The translations under genes were made by a program, and so were the position numbers. A stretch of 64,000 nt of DNA from the NCBI GenBank assembly GCA_020050685.1, contig JAGVKG010000029.1, positions 186,001 through 250,000 of the forward strand, given 5' to 3'. The stretch is from Candidatus Obscuribacterales bacterium. Its GTDB lineage: Bacteria; Cyanobacteriota; Vampirovibrionia; Obscuribacterales; Obscuribacteraceae. Positions 37,477 to 46,945 of the stretch are shown piece by piece (position 1 is the stretch's first letter; every line of letters starts with the position of its first letter). The notes beneath the pieces were generated by a model that was not told the origin of the DNA, did no database searches, and saw only the letters and a program-made list of their open reading frames with translations.

Positions 37477-40400
37477 TCAGCTATGGAACTGAAGCACGGT
37501 AGTGGTTGAATACAAGTACTGAACAGTGCCACCAACTGGTGTGGTAGTCACACTCCAACCATTTCCGGACCAACTGGCACCAGCAACAGTGCCCGTATAG
37601 AACAAGAGACCACCGACTGCAAAGTAACTCTGAGCGGCACTAACACCCCAAACGTTTCCATACAAGTTGACAGCGCAGGCATTACCAACATAATAAATGC
37701 CACTCTGTCCACCGGAAGTAACATATGAATAACCTGGAGTTCCAGGGTGATATGTTACCGGCGTGTCACCAGTTCCGGCGCTAGGAATCGGACAGGTCAA
37801 CTGCCATTCGGCGGCCAATGCAGGACATTTTGGTGTACTCCAACCTTGTGCCGCACTGGTTGTTTGTCCAGCACCCTCGCACCACGGAGTGTCAATCGCT
37901 AGCTTCGGTCCATTGTCGGCTTGCATGTCGGCAAAGTAACCAGCAACATTGCTATCCGCAGTACTTGTATTAGCAGTGGAAGTTGAATAGTTCATCGCAG
38001 CTTGGTCACGAGCTTGCACTTGCCAAACTGTAGAATTGATAACCGGTTTGCGAGCAACCAGTGCTGGTTTGTTAGCTTCAATCCAGGCGACGACCGCCAA
38101 ATTATAAGCACCCCCTGTTATCTGATCTGGATCCGGGAATTCAGCACTAATAATATTGGTCTCAATTGCCTGTACATTCTGATATAAGTATTGACCCTTA
38201 AGGGTAGACACACCAGCAAACGGCGATTCACCGATTGATAGATTGATCTTGCCCTCTCCAGGATTAGTGCCGACAACATAGAAGCCAAACTTCAATTTGT
38301 CGTAAGGATTCTGTGCACTCGTAGCGGCAGCAATGGCGCATGGCAAGACGCTACCATCACGAACCTTGGAACCAATTGCCGGATCAGCAGTACGTTTATA
38401 GAAGTACAATCTGCTCTTGCCGCTGGAATCAGGCATGGCACACCAATCTTTTAATTGTGCGCTTGCATCTTGTCCAGTCGAAACAGTTCCTTCTTCCGCT
38501 TTCAGTTCCGCTATGGACGCAGCGCGACCTGGAGGAAGGAATTCGGCGCCAGCAAGAATATAGCGTCTGTCTGCTAGCTCTTCTACACCCATTCCGGTAA
38601 GTGCTTTTTGATTCTGACCAATCTTATCGACAATTCCCAAAAAGTATCTAGCATTTACCAACGCTGCATAAGCGCGTGGCAATTCTTTAAATGCTTTTTG
38701 CAGATTCACCTGAGAAGTTTGATCTATGCTCTTATTGACTGCTCTCAGATCAGCTGATGCTTGTTCTGCTGATGCAGTATCACCCTTTGATTGAGCTTCC
38801 TTGATCTGTGCTTCCAGTGCACTTCTCCTTGCTATAACACCTTTCAATGCGCTATTAGCATCTTCAAGTTCCTTCAACTTACCTAACAACAACTCCCAAG
38901 CATTTGCTTGCGTTTTGTCTGCAGCCAATGCACCGATGCGCATCGCATGCCAAAGGTCATACATCTGCACAAGTGGGTGGCCATCAACTGTTTGAATATC
39001 ACCGTCGGTCATTTTGACCAAACGGCTCGTGTCAGGCAATACAGGTAATGCTGGAACATAGCCCCAAATTTCAGATTGCTGTCTTTGATAGGCTTGCGGG
39101 TTTTTATCGTACGCATCCAAATTACGTGGATCGTGGTCCGGATCACCCTTGCTGAAATTCATCAGCGCATCAATAGTTCCTGGACCAACAGTTTGTGTAT
39201 CTGCGTATGCCGGTTGGAACCAATTATCACGATCTTGCGGTAGATTAAACGGCAAAGAAGGTAGATTGTTCGAGGCAATATTGAAACTCAATGTTGCCGG
39301 CACTTGCATGCTGTTGTTCACAATGCGTGTTTCCAATCCATAGAAACCATCTGCAGGCAGTTGTGCATTTGCAGTTGATTTCAACGATAAAGCGTTGACC
39401 ACACTATCCACATTTGGACGCAGAGTCAAAGTCTTCAGCCAGTCGTAAACCAAAAACGAAAGTGCCGTACTTGGATTCGATTTAAAATGACCGTGTAGAA
39501 GCTTGAAGTCCATAGGAGTGCTCAATGTCCCTGAACCAGGAACCGGACCACCACTAGCACGATACCATTTACCAGCACGCGACCAAGGGTCAATTCCTGC
39601 TGATCCATTACTTACATTTGCCGGTGTGGTGTTCATGATGCTAACTGGACTTGTAAAATCAACAACTGTCTTACCCAAAGAACCAAGCTTGCCACCCACT
39701 GCCTGTTGGGTCGCACCCGGATTGAGACCAGGTATGCCACCACTAGCAAAGCTGACAACTAATGATCCAGATGGGAAAACAAAGTTATCACCACCGTCAC
39801 ACTGAGCATAGCTGACTGCATTCAAAGTAGAAGTAGGTTTCGCGGTGTTCGGCTTATTAGGATCAACCTTTCCATAAGTTACACCGGTAACCTTAACATC
39901 GACGTAGACCTTCACCGCCGTTGGTGGAAGGTTTGTATTTGCGCCTGTTGGAGCGGTATCTTTAAATTTGTCTGCAGTAATCAGGGCCACATTTTTGGCA
40001 AGTGGCACAAATTGAAATACCAAATTGCTCGCCGGTCCAGTATTGCCAGCCTTATAGTCTTTGTAGCAATCATAGTAAGCTTTGCCATTCGTGACAGGAT
40101 CGGCAGATGCCGGCTTCGGACAAGGTATGTTAGAAGGTACCGACGGATCCATATAACCAGGCGTAATCACAAAGTTTAGTGGTTGATCTTTGGTATAAGT
40201 GATTGGTGGGTTGTTGGCTGTGAATGTAGCCTTAACATCACCAGGAATATCAATCTTGATACCATACTTGTCATACGCAGCACCACCGGCAACAGCAGAA
40301 ATAATTGCTGTCTTCAATAAATTAGCTGCTTGCAATGCCTTAGCTTGCTCATCTTTGATCATGTATAAGATCGCGGTATTGCCGTCAACTGAATTTGTCG

Positions 40401-40746
40401 ACGACAGCTTGCTGGCAATAATCGCATCGAGGCGCAAGGTGCCCATCAATGTATTAATGCTCTGAATCGGTCTCGGGTCTGTGCGCCCATGTTGACCAGA
40501 AGGAACGGTCAGTGCCGGCACATCATCCATTAAGCCAATTCTGCCCAACGTAGTATTCACCACAATTCGGCTCATATTCTTTGCGGCTGATAATGCCGAT
40601 GCATCAATGGCTGTGGCAGCTTCTTTATGTACTCCCACTAATTGGCTGAAGTTCAGGATAATAAAGCCGACAATGACGACTAGGACGCCAATACTAACCA
40701 AAACAAGCACTAGCGTATTGCCGTGCTTTCTATCTGTTGTACTCAT
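37477..40746 (-). CDS. Large TadG-like protein (TadE/G N-terminus, 1089 residues)
   Basis: ATG 40746 follows TTTGGAGAC and starts 'MSTTDRKHGNTLVLVLVSIG'; an upstream in-frame start at 40791 lacks a ribosome site. Residues about 12-33 form one transmembrane helix. Next comes 'AATAIDASALSAAKN' (about 42-56), the signature segment of TadG and related Flp-pilus pseudopilin-like proteins. The family is usually 300-600 residues with a von Willebrand-like or unknown extracytoplasmic part. Here about 1000 residues follow, including Thr/Asn/Pro-rich beta regions, a coiled coil (around 'LEDANSALKGVIARRSALEAQ') and a Tyr/Trp/Gly-rich C-terminus. No other tad genes are in the window. The gene has its own promoter and a strong terminator, so it is monocistronic. 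Confidence 0.75.
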   Translation of the reverse strand: MSTTDRKHGNTLVLVLVSIGVLVVIVGFIILNFSQLVGVHKEAATAIDASALSAAKNMSRIVVNTTLGRIGLMDDVPALTVPSGQHGRTDPRPIQSINTLMGTLRLDAIIASKLSSTNSVDGNTAILYMIKDEQAKALQAANLLKTAIISAVAGGAAYDKYGIKIDIPGDVKATFTANNPPITYTKDQPLNFVITPGYMDPSVPSNIPCPKPASADPVTNGKAYYDCYKDYKAGNTGPASNLVFQFVPLAKNVALITADKFKDTAPTGANTNLPPTAVKVYVDVKVTGVTYGKVDPNKPNTAKPTSTLNAVSYAQCDGGDNFVFPSGSLVVSFASGGIPGLNPGATQQAVGGKLGSLGKTVVDFTSPVSIMNTTPANVSNGSAGIDPWSRAGKWYRASGGPVPGSGTLSTPMDFKLLHGHFKSNPSTALSFLVYDWLKTLTLRPNVDSVVNALSLKSTANAQLPADGFYGLETRIVNNSMQVPATLSFNIASNNLPSLPFNLPQDRDNWFQPAYADTQTVGPGTIDALMNFSKGDPDHDPRNLDAYDKNPQAYQRQQSEIWGYVPALPVLPDTSRLVKMTDGDIQTVDGHPLVQMYDLWHAMRIGALAADKTQANAWELLLGKLKELEDANSALKGVIARRSALEAQIKEAQSKGDTASAEQASADLRAVNKSIDQTSQVNLQKAFKELPRAYAALVNARYFLGIVDKIGQNQKALTGMGVEELADRRYILAGAEFLPPGRAASIAELKAEEGTVSTGQDASAQLKDWCAMPDSSGKSRLYFYKRTADPAIGSKVRDGSVLPCAIAAATSAQNPYDKLKFGFYVVGTNPGEGKINLSIGESPFAGVSTLKGQYLYQNVQAIETNIISAEFPDPDQITGGAYNLAVVAWIEANKPALVARKPVINSTVWQVQARDQAAMNYSTSTANTSTADSNVAGYFADMQADNGPKLAIDTPWCEGAGQTTSAAQGWSTPKCPALAAEWQLTCPIPSAGTGDTPVTYHPGTPGYSYVTSGGQSGIYYVGNACAVNLYGNVWGVSAAQSYFAVGGLLFYTGTVAGASWSGNGWSVTTTPVGGTVQYLYSTTTVLQFHS

Positions 40747-40895
40747 GGTTATGTCTCCAAAAACTAAACAAAGTTGGCCGTGTCCTTCCAAAACAAGAGC
40801 TTCTGCTTAAGCAAAAACTCTCGGAACTTCAGACATGAATTACTAAGAGGCGGAATACAAAGTGGAAGTTGATGGACTTACCGCCCAGCCCAAAA

Positions 40896-40941
40896 TTGAC
40901 TTTACAAAGATTAGCTTACTCTAATCTTTGGGGCTTGTCAA
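40896..40941. promoter_or_regulatory. Overlapping divergent promoters over a perfect inverted repeat
   Basis: CAAAGATTAG (40905-40914) and CTAATCTTTG (40921-40930) form a perfect 10-base inverted repeat with a six-base spacer. On the minus strand TTGACA (40941-40936) and TAAGCT (40918-40913) are 17 bases apart and would drive the TadG-like gene. On the plus strand TTGACT (40896-40901) and TCTAAT (40920-40925), 18 bases apart, would transcribe the structured region toward 41226. The repeat overlaps both -10 elements, as an operator for a dimeric regulator would. Confidence 0.55.
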
Positions 40942-41226
40942 TATAGATATGACTTAAATCTGCGCCTGAAAGCGAATTTTAGGCTTAATTCGTGAAGCGC
41001 CGATTAAACTTGCCGGGCTACCTCCAGACGTCCGATAAAGTCTCGGGCTGTATTGCTAATCGACTGCGTCGTGCCTAATGCCCGGCATTATCCCCTGTGT
41101 GCTCTTCTCCTTATATCCTTATATAAGGAATAGGTCCCGGCTCGCGCACCTGAGCATGCTCAGAATTGCCAGTCGGGACCAGATTGCTTTTGGTCTCAGA
41201 GCTTTAGGCTATCTGAAGCGCCGCAG
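40942..41226. other. Structured non-coding region, candidate small RNA
   Basis: No credible reading frame exists here. TGCCGGGC (41011-41018) pairs with GCCCGGCA (41080-41087) and encloses AGAC/GTCT and CGAC/GTCG (41061-41071) hairpins, giving a three-way junction. Next come two tandem CCTTATAT units, the second within palindrome CCTTATATAAGG (41117-41128). Then a 10-base stem, 41133-41142 with 41171-41180, holds the palindrome CTGAGCATGCTCAG at 41150-41163. A plus-strand promoter lies upstream. The last stem could also terminate the giant gene ending at 41227. Confidence 0.4.
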
Positions 41227-44200
41227 TTAAAGGGCTTCAGATAAATTGGCGAGAGATGCGTCATCCGCATTCCAATCGTCGTCGCCTGTGTCAACCAAAG
41301 CCTCACCGTTGCCGGCTGACTCGTCGCCTTCGAAAGCGGTCGGAGCAATGGTATTAACTTGGGCGCTATCCAAAGTTATGTTGTTGCCGGCAAACAGACT
41401 ATTAATAAGTACAGCGCCGTTTAAGGTGTTGACGATCATATTGCCTTGAGTGTTTGGCAAAGTTAGCGTACCGCTACCAGTCTTACCAATCGTTATGGTG
41501 CCCTTAACCGATCCGGTCAAGGAATTCACCGTCACACCAGAAACAACATTTATTTTTGCAGGCGTTGGTCTGCCAGTCAGTGCATTTTGAATTTGGCTCG
41601 CAGAAGTACCGGCCAAAATTTCAACACCTCCACTTGTGTTTTTGTTTTGAATTTGTTGAGCAGAGAATATATTGCCTGGCTCACCACCACCACCGCCTAC
41701 ACCACCGGTAATCGTAGAACCGGCGCCACCAGCAAGAATACTGACATTGCCGCCGAGAGCTGTGAATTCACTTTGATTACCCAGAGTGATGCTATTGATG
41801 GAAGAGATGATGCTCACGTTTCCACCAAGTGAGGTAAAGCTGCTTTCGTCTCCGATGTTAATTACACCAGGCGTGAGCATGGAAATATTTCCGATCACTT
41901 TCACCCAAGTAGAAGGAATTGAATCAGTTGGGCCGAATGGAACCAAACCTGGTGTCTTTGGAGTACCAGCATTGGCATTAGCACTTATGGCAATTGAACC
42001 GTTTGGTGCTAAGACCGTTACTCCCGCGCCACCATTTATTTGATTTGATCCGCCCAGGGCAACACCAAAATATCCGGTGAAAGCCACAGTGTTCAATTGC
42101 GACTGGAAGTATCCCGTGCTCAATGAATCGGAAGCGATTCTACCGCTTGGCGTATTGACTAGCAGCTGCGCGCTGGATGTGAAGACATTGTCTCCCGTCA
42201 GCATGACGTCGCTGATAGTTGACTGCAAGGTCATGTTATTGCGGGAATCAAGTGTTGCATTCATCAAAGTCAATGTGCCACCAGACTGCACCACAAATGA
42301 TCCACCAGTACCCGATGGTCCTGTGTTGGAAACCATAAGAGAACCAGGCGTCATCAACATAATTGAACCTGTAGTTCTCAGTTGGCCAAAACCGGCGGTG
42401 GAATCGAAATATGGAGCAACAAATATTTTTGTCTTCGGAGTCTGCACACCCATGAGAATGCTGCCACCATTGAGATTGAGCGACATATTGCTGATGCTTG
42501 CATTTGCTACACCACCAGTTGGCGCAAAATTCTGAATGTTAATCGCTCCAGAATATTGCGTTCCAACACCAACCGTAGCCGTGAACTGCCCCGGTGTACC
42601 AGGATTTATACCGCTCAACATTGAGCCATTGCCCATGAACAAGTTGAAGCCTAAGGAGTGAGCAGTCAAGTTGATTGTCTGAGCCTTGATTATGCCGAAG
42701 TCTACCAGTGTTGCCTGTCCGGCAAAGTTGAGATTCAACGTAACATTATCGCTAGCGCTCAATTGACCAGTGACTTTCATCGATGCACTGGAAATATCCA
42801 TTCTGGCAACTTTAGCTACGGCATTAGTGCCCATGTCTTCGAAATTCAAGGTACCCATAATATTGATTGGGCTGACACCAGTAAATGCCGGAGGAACTTG
42901 CATGAACATATGAGCAATCGGATTTGCGTCTGTCAGCAATATGTTTACGACCAGAGAACCTGGTCCTTGAGTCTTGCTTGCATTTTGGAATACGAACAAA
43001 GTAATTGCCCGACCCATTTCATATCCCGGAATGGCTATCGTGTTGCGTCCGCCGTTAACTGCCGTATCGGATGCTTGCCCTTGTGCCGTTAATCCAAAAG
43101 TTTGCGCACCGACAGCCGAGTCACGCGAGACTTGGAACAAGGCCAATGCCTGAGCCGGTGTAACCAATTTACGAGCCGAATTTATATCGAGGGGATTGCT
43201 GAGAACATCAATCACAATGTTGGTGCCATTTTGATTGATTGTTTGCGTGCGTCCAGATGTGGTCATCGTGATACTTGTACCAACAGTCTGGGTACCAATT
43301 ACTTTTTGCGCTAAGGCGATATCTGTACCGCTCACCAAATTACCAGCAGCACCATTAACAGCGGCGCTACCAACTTGGAATAAGGCACCAGGCAAAGCAT
43401 TAATCGTTGCGGTAGGTGTGAGCATGTCAAATACTGTTGGAATTGGTTGCGTACCGTTAGTAGTGATACTAATTGCCGCAGAGGTTCCATTTGTGCCGCC
43501 AACACCGGCCGTTCCACCTGTTGTGTTGACGCTGGAATTGGTTGGGTTGTTTTTGGCAAAAATTTGTACGGTGCCAGACTCCAATGTCACAGCTCCACCA
43601 TTGCCAGCATTGACAGCACCAACTACATTGCCACCACGAGCATCGATGTAACCGTTAATTGAAATCGAGCCAACAGCAGCTACTACTGGCGTTGTACCAA
43701 ATACATTTTGCATGGTCTTCATAAGCACGGAACCAGCATTGCCACCAGTACCTGTGCCTGCACCATTGCCACCATTAACGAGAATGTTTCCGTTAACTGT
43801 TACCAACAAGCCCGTGCCGTTATTGAGAACGATGCTACCGCCATTTCCACCTGCACCTATTAGAGAACTTGCACCACTTGTGTTAATTCCACCGGTAATG
43901 TTGACGTTGCCATCACCAGAGTTCATGGTGACATTACCGCCCTGCGTGATACCAGTTAGGGTTAGGGCACCGGCAACATTTACGCCCATCAACGATGTAG
44001 CAGTTAAGTTACCAGCAGCGGTTGTTGAACCGGCAGTTGTAATTGCTCCAAGTACAGAGATATATCCATCGGTCGAAGCAAGCATTACATCGCCACCGGC
44101 AGTTCCGTTAGCTGTAATTGAATTCAAGGCAATATCCATTGCGCCGGTTGCAGTTACCGAACCGCCAGCCGATTGAGCATTGTTGGTTGTGATCTTATTT

Positions 44201-46689
44201 GTGACAATCACACCACCTAAGTTTGCGTCCATAGTCAGATCGCCGGATGCTGTTAAGCCAACAGTGGTGATTGCTCCATGCACTTCCACTCCACCTTGCG
44301 GCATCGCGGTGCCGGCAGTAATCACAATGTTGCCACCCTCTGCTTTCGTGGAGGCGGTCGTTACATTGCTATCGGTGCGGAATAAGCCACCTGCGATAAT
44401 CGAAATATCACCGGCATCACCTAAGCCAGCGGCAGTGATTCCCTTGCCGACAAGTACATTGCCGGAAAGCGCTATCAGTGTGACATTACCACCAGTACCA
44501 AGTCCGTTGTTGACATTGGTGGCATTGGTTTGAATGCTGCCGTTTGTTTGATACCAAACTGGCGAATTCTCACTCAGGTTGAAACCAACATTGATCTGAC
44601 CACTTGAGCTGGAAATATCTACATCACCGGATGTAACTGTTCCTGAGGTAATGATGTTGCCGCCAACATCCACACCTTTGCCTTCGCCAATTCCGCCGGG
44701 CGTATTACCAACCAAGGTAACTGAACCGCCGGTTGTTTTGCCCAATGTATTAATATCACCACGGATCACTTCGAAACCATTGGCGGTTTCAACATTAACA
44801 TCGCCACCAGTGGCCAAGGTTGCACCACTGGCATTGGCTGAAGTGATAATCGATCCGTTAACTTGGATTTCACTATCGGCTTTGATAATTACCGAACCGG
44901 AATTGCCACCATTCGCCGATGTTTGAATTGAGCCATTTGCACCGGATAGGTCGCCCACAGAAACTGTCGAGCCGGCCGCTGCCGGTCCAAAGGCAATGCT
45001 GCCACTAAGTGCTTGCAGTGTACCGTTTATATAAGTAGGAGTGTCAATAATTTGAGCAGTCGCTCCTTGAATATTGATATTGCCACCGGTTGCTCCCTTG
45101 GTGTTGATACCACCACCAATTTCAATAACCGACGGGGCAACAACCATAACTGATCCACCAACGTCTTTTCCGGAACTGGTATTAATTGCACCGGTGACGA
45201 TATTGCCATCAGCGCCGGCACCATTTTGGGCAACGATAGTGACGTTACCACCGCGCAGACCACTGCTCGATGTGCTGGTATTGATTTGCACGTTGAAGAG
45301 GTTGACGTTGCCACCATTGGCAGAAGGTGCACCAATTGTGTAAGCATTTGTCGTATCAGTAACCTGACCGACAGTTGCTGGCGTAATTTCAAATCCGGCA
45401 ATGATTGTCAAATCACCAGCGCGAGCACTTGTGCTGGAAAGATTGATTGACTTCACTTGCGATGTAACTGTAATACTATCGCGAGCCAAAATTGCCAAGT
45501 CTTGGCCATTGAATGTCAAACTGGAAGTTAAGCTCACACTACCTTGAGTATTAACAATCGTCGGGTCGCCGGTAAGCTCCATCGTCCCGATAGTGAGCAT
45601 GCCACCGCCGGTGGTGATGTGTGCCAAACCGCCGGCTACATTGACAATCCCATCGATTTGTTGAACATCAACTTCGACTGCACCATCGCCACCATAGAAG
45701 TTGAGCGATTTAGCCGATAGGACTCCACCCTTAACTTCCGTCAAGCGTTTTAGATCAAACTGAGAATTACGAAAGTTGATCGCACCATTGAGCGCAGAAA
45801 TTTGTCCAGCCAGATTGTTCAAGACAAGATTGGCGGTATTTGCGCAATTGAGATTCACATTACCAACGGCTGAGGCAATTACACCGTTGTTGACCAACTG
45901 ACCATTGCCAGCATACAAATTCACGCCATTTGCACCAGACATTGTTGCTTGCGATGCGTTTGTAATTGATCCCAATGCCGACAAAGTAAGAATTCCGGAA
46001 GCAGAAATTGTTCCAGCGTTAACAATGTTGGACATGGAGGAAAGAGAAAGATTCACAGGCTCGTTGGTTGCACTAACCAAAGTTGCAATTGACGAGGGAA
46101 CAACAGTTGTGATCAAACCACCTGATGCAACAGCGACATCACCGGCAGAGACAACAAAGTTGCGCCACGATTGAGTTGGTGAAGCGGTCCCAACTAAAGA
46201 ACCCATGGTGGAAAGCGTACCGGTCACATTCAAATGCGTAGCGGCCGAACCAATAGCAGTTACTCCGCTTGGCACAACCAATGATGCCAAGAGGTTTGTA
46301 TTGAGAGTACCGAGTGCAAAGTGTCCGCCAACTGCCTGACCTTCCGTGTTAAGCAAAATTTCTTGTGTGCCAGTAACTAACATTTGTCTAAAGGCAACAA
46401 ATTCTGCCGGCGTGACCAAGTCGCCCGGATTAATGGTTCTCGCAACACCGCCAACATTGATATTGACAGCCTCTGCGCCATTGAAATGAGTTTGGCTTAG
46501 AGCAACAGACTGCGCATTTGAAGCCAGATCCAGTGCCAGTGCTTCACCAGCCGTAGAGCCCTGCGTGCGGTTAGCACCAAATCGCCCCTGCGCCATTGCG
46601 TTCACGTTTGCCGTCGGCAAAATTATCAAACACATAAAAGCAAAAGCCAGAGTACGTTTGGCCAGAGCACTATCAATCCGAATACGCAT
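41227..46689 (-). CDS. Giant secreted modular protein, 1820 residues (paralogue 2)
   Basis: ATG 46689 has GGAGGAAATAAC before it and leads straight into a signal peptide ('FAFMCLIILPTANVNAMAQ'), so I reject the longer frame to 46752. Residues about 44-154 hold the N-terminal module shared with the other two giants ('LALDLAS', 'INVGGVARTINPGDLVTPAEFVAF', 'GQAVGGHFALG', 'SLVVPSGV'). A second, degenerate copy ('LVTPAQALALFQ') lies at about 1160-1244. The body is Gly/Asn/Thr/Val-rich repeats with recurring 'GGNV', 'GSVT' and 'INTSG' beta strands, suggesting a beta-helix. Full VIG/YFG/DLTDP modules are absent. The last ~27 residues ('GEALVDTGDDDWNADDASLA') match the tail of paralogue 3. A surface adhesin or matrix function is inferred. 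Divergent from the aldehyde dehydrogenase gene. Confidence 0.85.
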   Translation of the reverse strand: MRIRIDSALAKRTLAFAFMCLIILPTANVNAMAQGRFGANRTQGSTAGEALALDLASNAQSVALSQTHFNGAEAVNINVGGVARTINPGDLVTPAEFVAFRQMLVTGTQEILLNTEGQAVGGHFALGTLNTNLLASLVVPSGVTAIGSAATHLNVTGTLSTMGSLVGTASPTQSWRNFVVSAGDVAVASGGLITTVVPSSIATLVSATNEPVNLSLSSMSNIVNAGTISASGILTLSALGSITNASQATMSGANGVNLYAGNGQLVNNGVIASAVGNVNLNCANTANLVLNNLAGQISALNGAINFRNSQFDLKRLTEVKGGVLSAKSLNFYGGDGAVEVDVQQIDGIVNVAGGLAHITTGGGMLTIGTMELTGDPTIVNTQGSVSLTSSLTFNGQDLAILARDSITVTSQVKSINLSSTSARAGDLTIIAGFEITPATVGQVTDTTNAYTIGAPSANGGNVNLFNVQINTSTSSSGLRGGNVTIVAQNGAGADGNIVTGAINTSSGKDVGGSVMVVAPSVIEIGGGINTKGATGGNINIQGATAQIIDTPTYINGTLQALSGSIAFGPAAAGSTVSVGDLSGANGSIQTSANGGNSGSVIIKADSEIQVNGSIITSANASGATLATGGDVNVETANGFEVIRGDINTLGKTTGGSVTLVGNTPGGIGEGKGVDVGGNIITSGTVTSGDVDISSSSGQINVGFNLSENSPVWYQTNGSIQTNATNVNNGLGTGGNVTLIALSGNVLVGKGITAAGLGDAGDISIIAGGLFRTDSNVTTASTKAEGGNIVITAGTAMPQGGVEVHGAITTVGLTASGDLTMDANLGGVIVTNKITTNNAQSAGGSVTATGAMDIALNSITANGTAGGDVMLASTDGYISVLGAITTAGSTTAAGNLTATSLMGVNVAGALTLTGITQGGNVTMNSGDGNVNITGGINTSGASSLIGAGGNGGSIVLNNGTGLLVTVNGNILVNGGNGAGTGTGGNAGSVLMKTMQNVFGTTPVVAAVGSISINGYIDARGGNVVGAVNAGNGGAVTLESGTVQIFAKNNPTNSSVNTTGGTAGVGGTNGTSAAISITTNGTQPIPTVFDMLTPTATINALPGALFQVGSAAVNGAAGNLVSGTDIALAQKVIGTQTVGTSITMTTSGRTQTINQNGTNIVIDVLSNPLDINSARKLVTPAQALALFQVSRDSAVGAQTFGLTAQGQASDTAVNGGRNTIAIPGYEMGRAITLFVFQNASKTQGPGSLVVNILLTDANPIAHMFMQVPPAFTGVSPINIMGTLNFEDMGTNAVAKVARMDISSASMKVTGQLSASDNVTLNLNFAGQATLVDFGIIKAQTINLTAHSLGFNLFMGNGSMLSGINPGTPGQFTATVGVGTQYSGAINIQNFAPTGGVANASISNMSLNLNGGSILMGVQTPKTKIFVAPYFDSTAGFGQLRTTGSIMLMTPGSLMVSNTGPSGTGGSFVVQSGGTLTLMNATLDSRNNMTLQSTISDVMLTGDNVFTSSAQLLVNTPSGRIASDSLSTGYFQSQLNTVAFTGYFGVALGGSNQINGGAGVTVLAPNGSIAISANANAGTPKTPGLVPFGPTDSIPSTWVKVIGNISMLTPGVINIGDESSFTSLGGNVSIISSINSITLGNQSEFTALGGNVSILAGGAGSTITGGVGGGGGEPGNIFSAQQIQNKNTSGGVEILAGTSASQIQNALTGRPTPAKINVVSGVTVNSLTGSVKGTITIGKTGSGTLTLPNTQGNMIVNTLNGAVLINSLFAGNNITLDSAQVNTIAPTAFEGDESAGNGEALVDTGDDDWNADDASLANLSEAL

Positions 46690-46945
46690 GTTATTTCCTC
46701 CGCTGGCAGTAAGCGTTCGCGTAGTTAGCGAAACTTCTGTCGAGCAAAACACAAAATGGTCTTGAGGTCGTCATTTAACCATATAACTACATAGAGTATT
46801 CAAGTAATACTTTTAATGTGAGACAAAATGAAAGGCAGATGAACGCGAATTCTATGATTTATTTAAACCATGAGACAAACTGATAATCTTGCCGCTATAA
46901 CATTGTCAATACGAGAACATCTCGACCACAACAAAGGAAGAATCA
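46690..46945. promoter_or_regulatory. Divergent promoter region, paralogue 2 / aldehyde dehydrogenase
   Basis: Two direct copies of TGAGACAAA (46819-46827 and 46871-46879) lie 52 bases apart. AGTATT/AATACT (46795-46811) is an inverted repeat with a five-base spacer. CGAGA/TCTCG (46912-46924) lies just before the dehydrogenase ribosome site (AAAGGAAG). These are candidate regulator sites between two divergent genes; I could not settle on a clear -35/-10 pair. Confidence 0.3.

Noticed and set aside
46690-46752. N-terminal extension of paralogue 2
   Set aside because: The extension precedes a textbook signal peptide that starts at ATG 46689 after GGAGGAAA.
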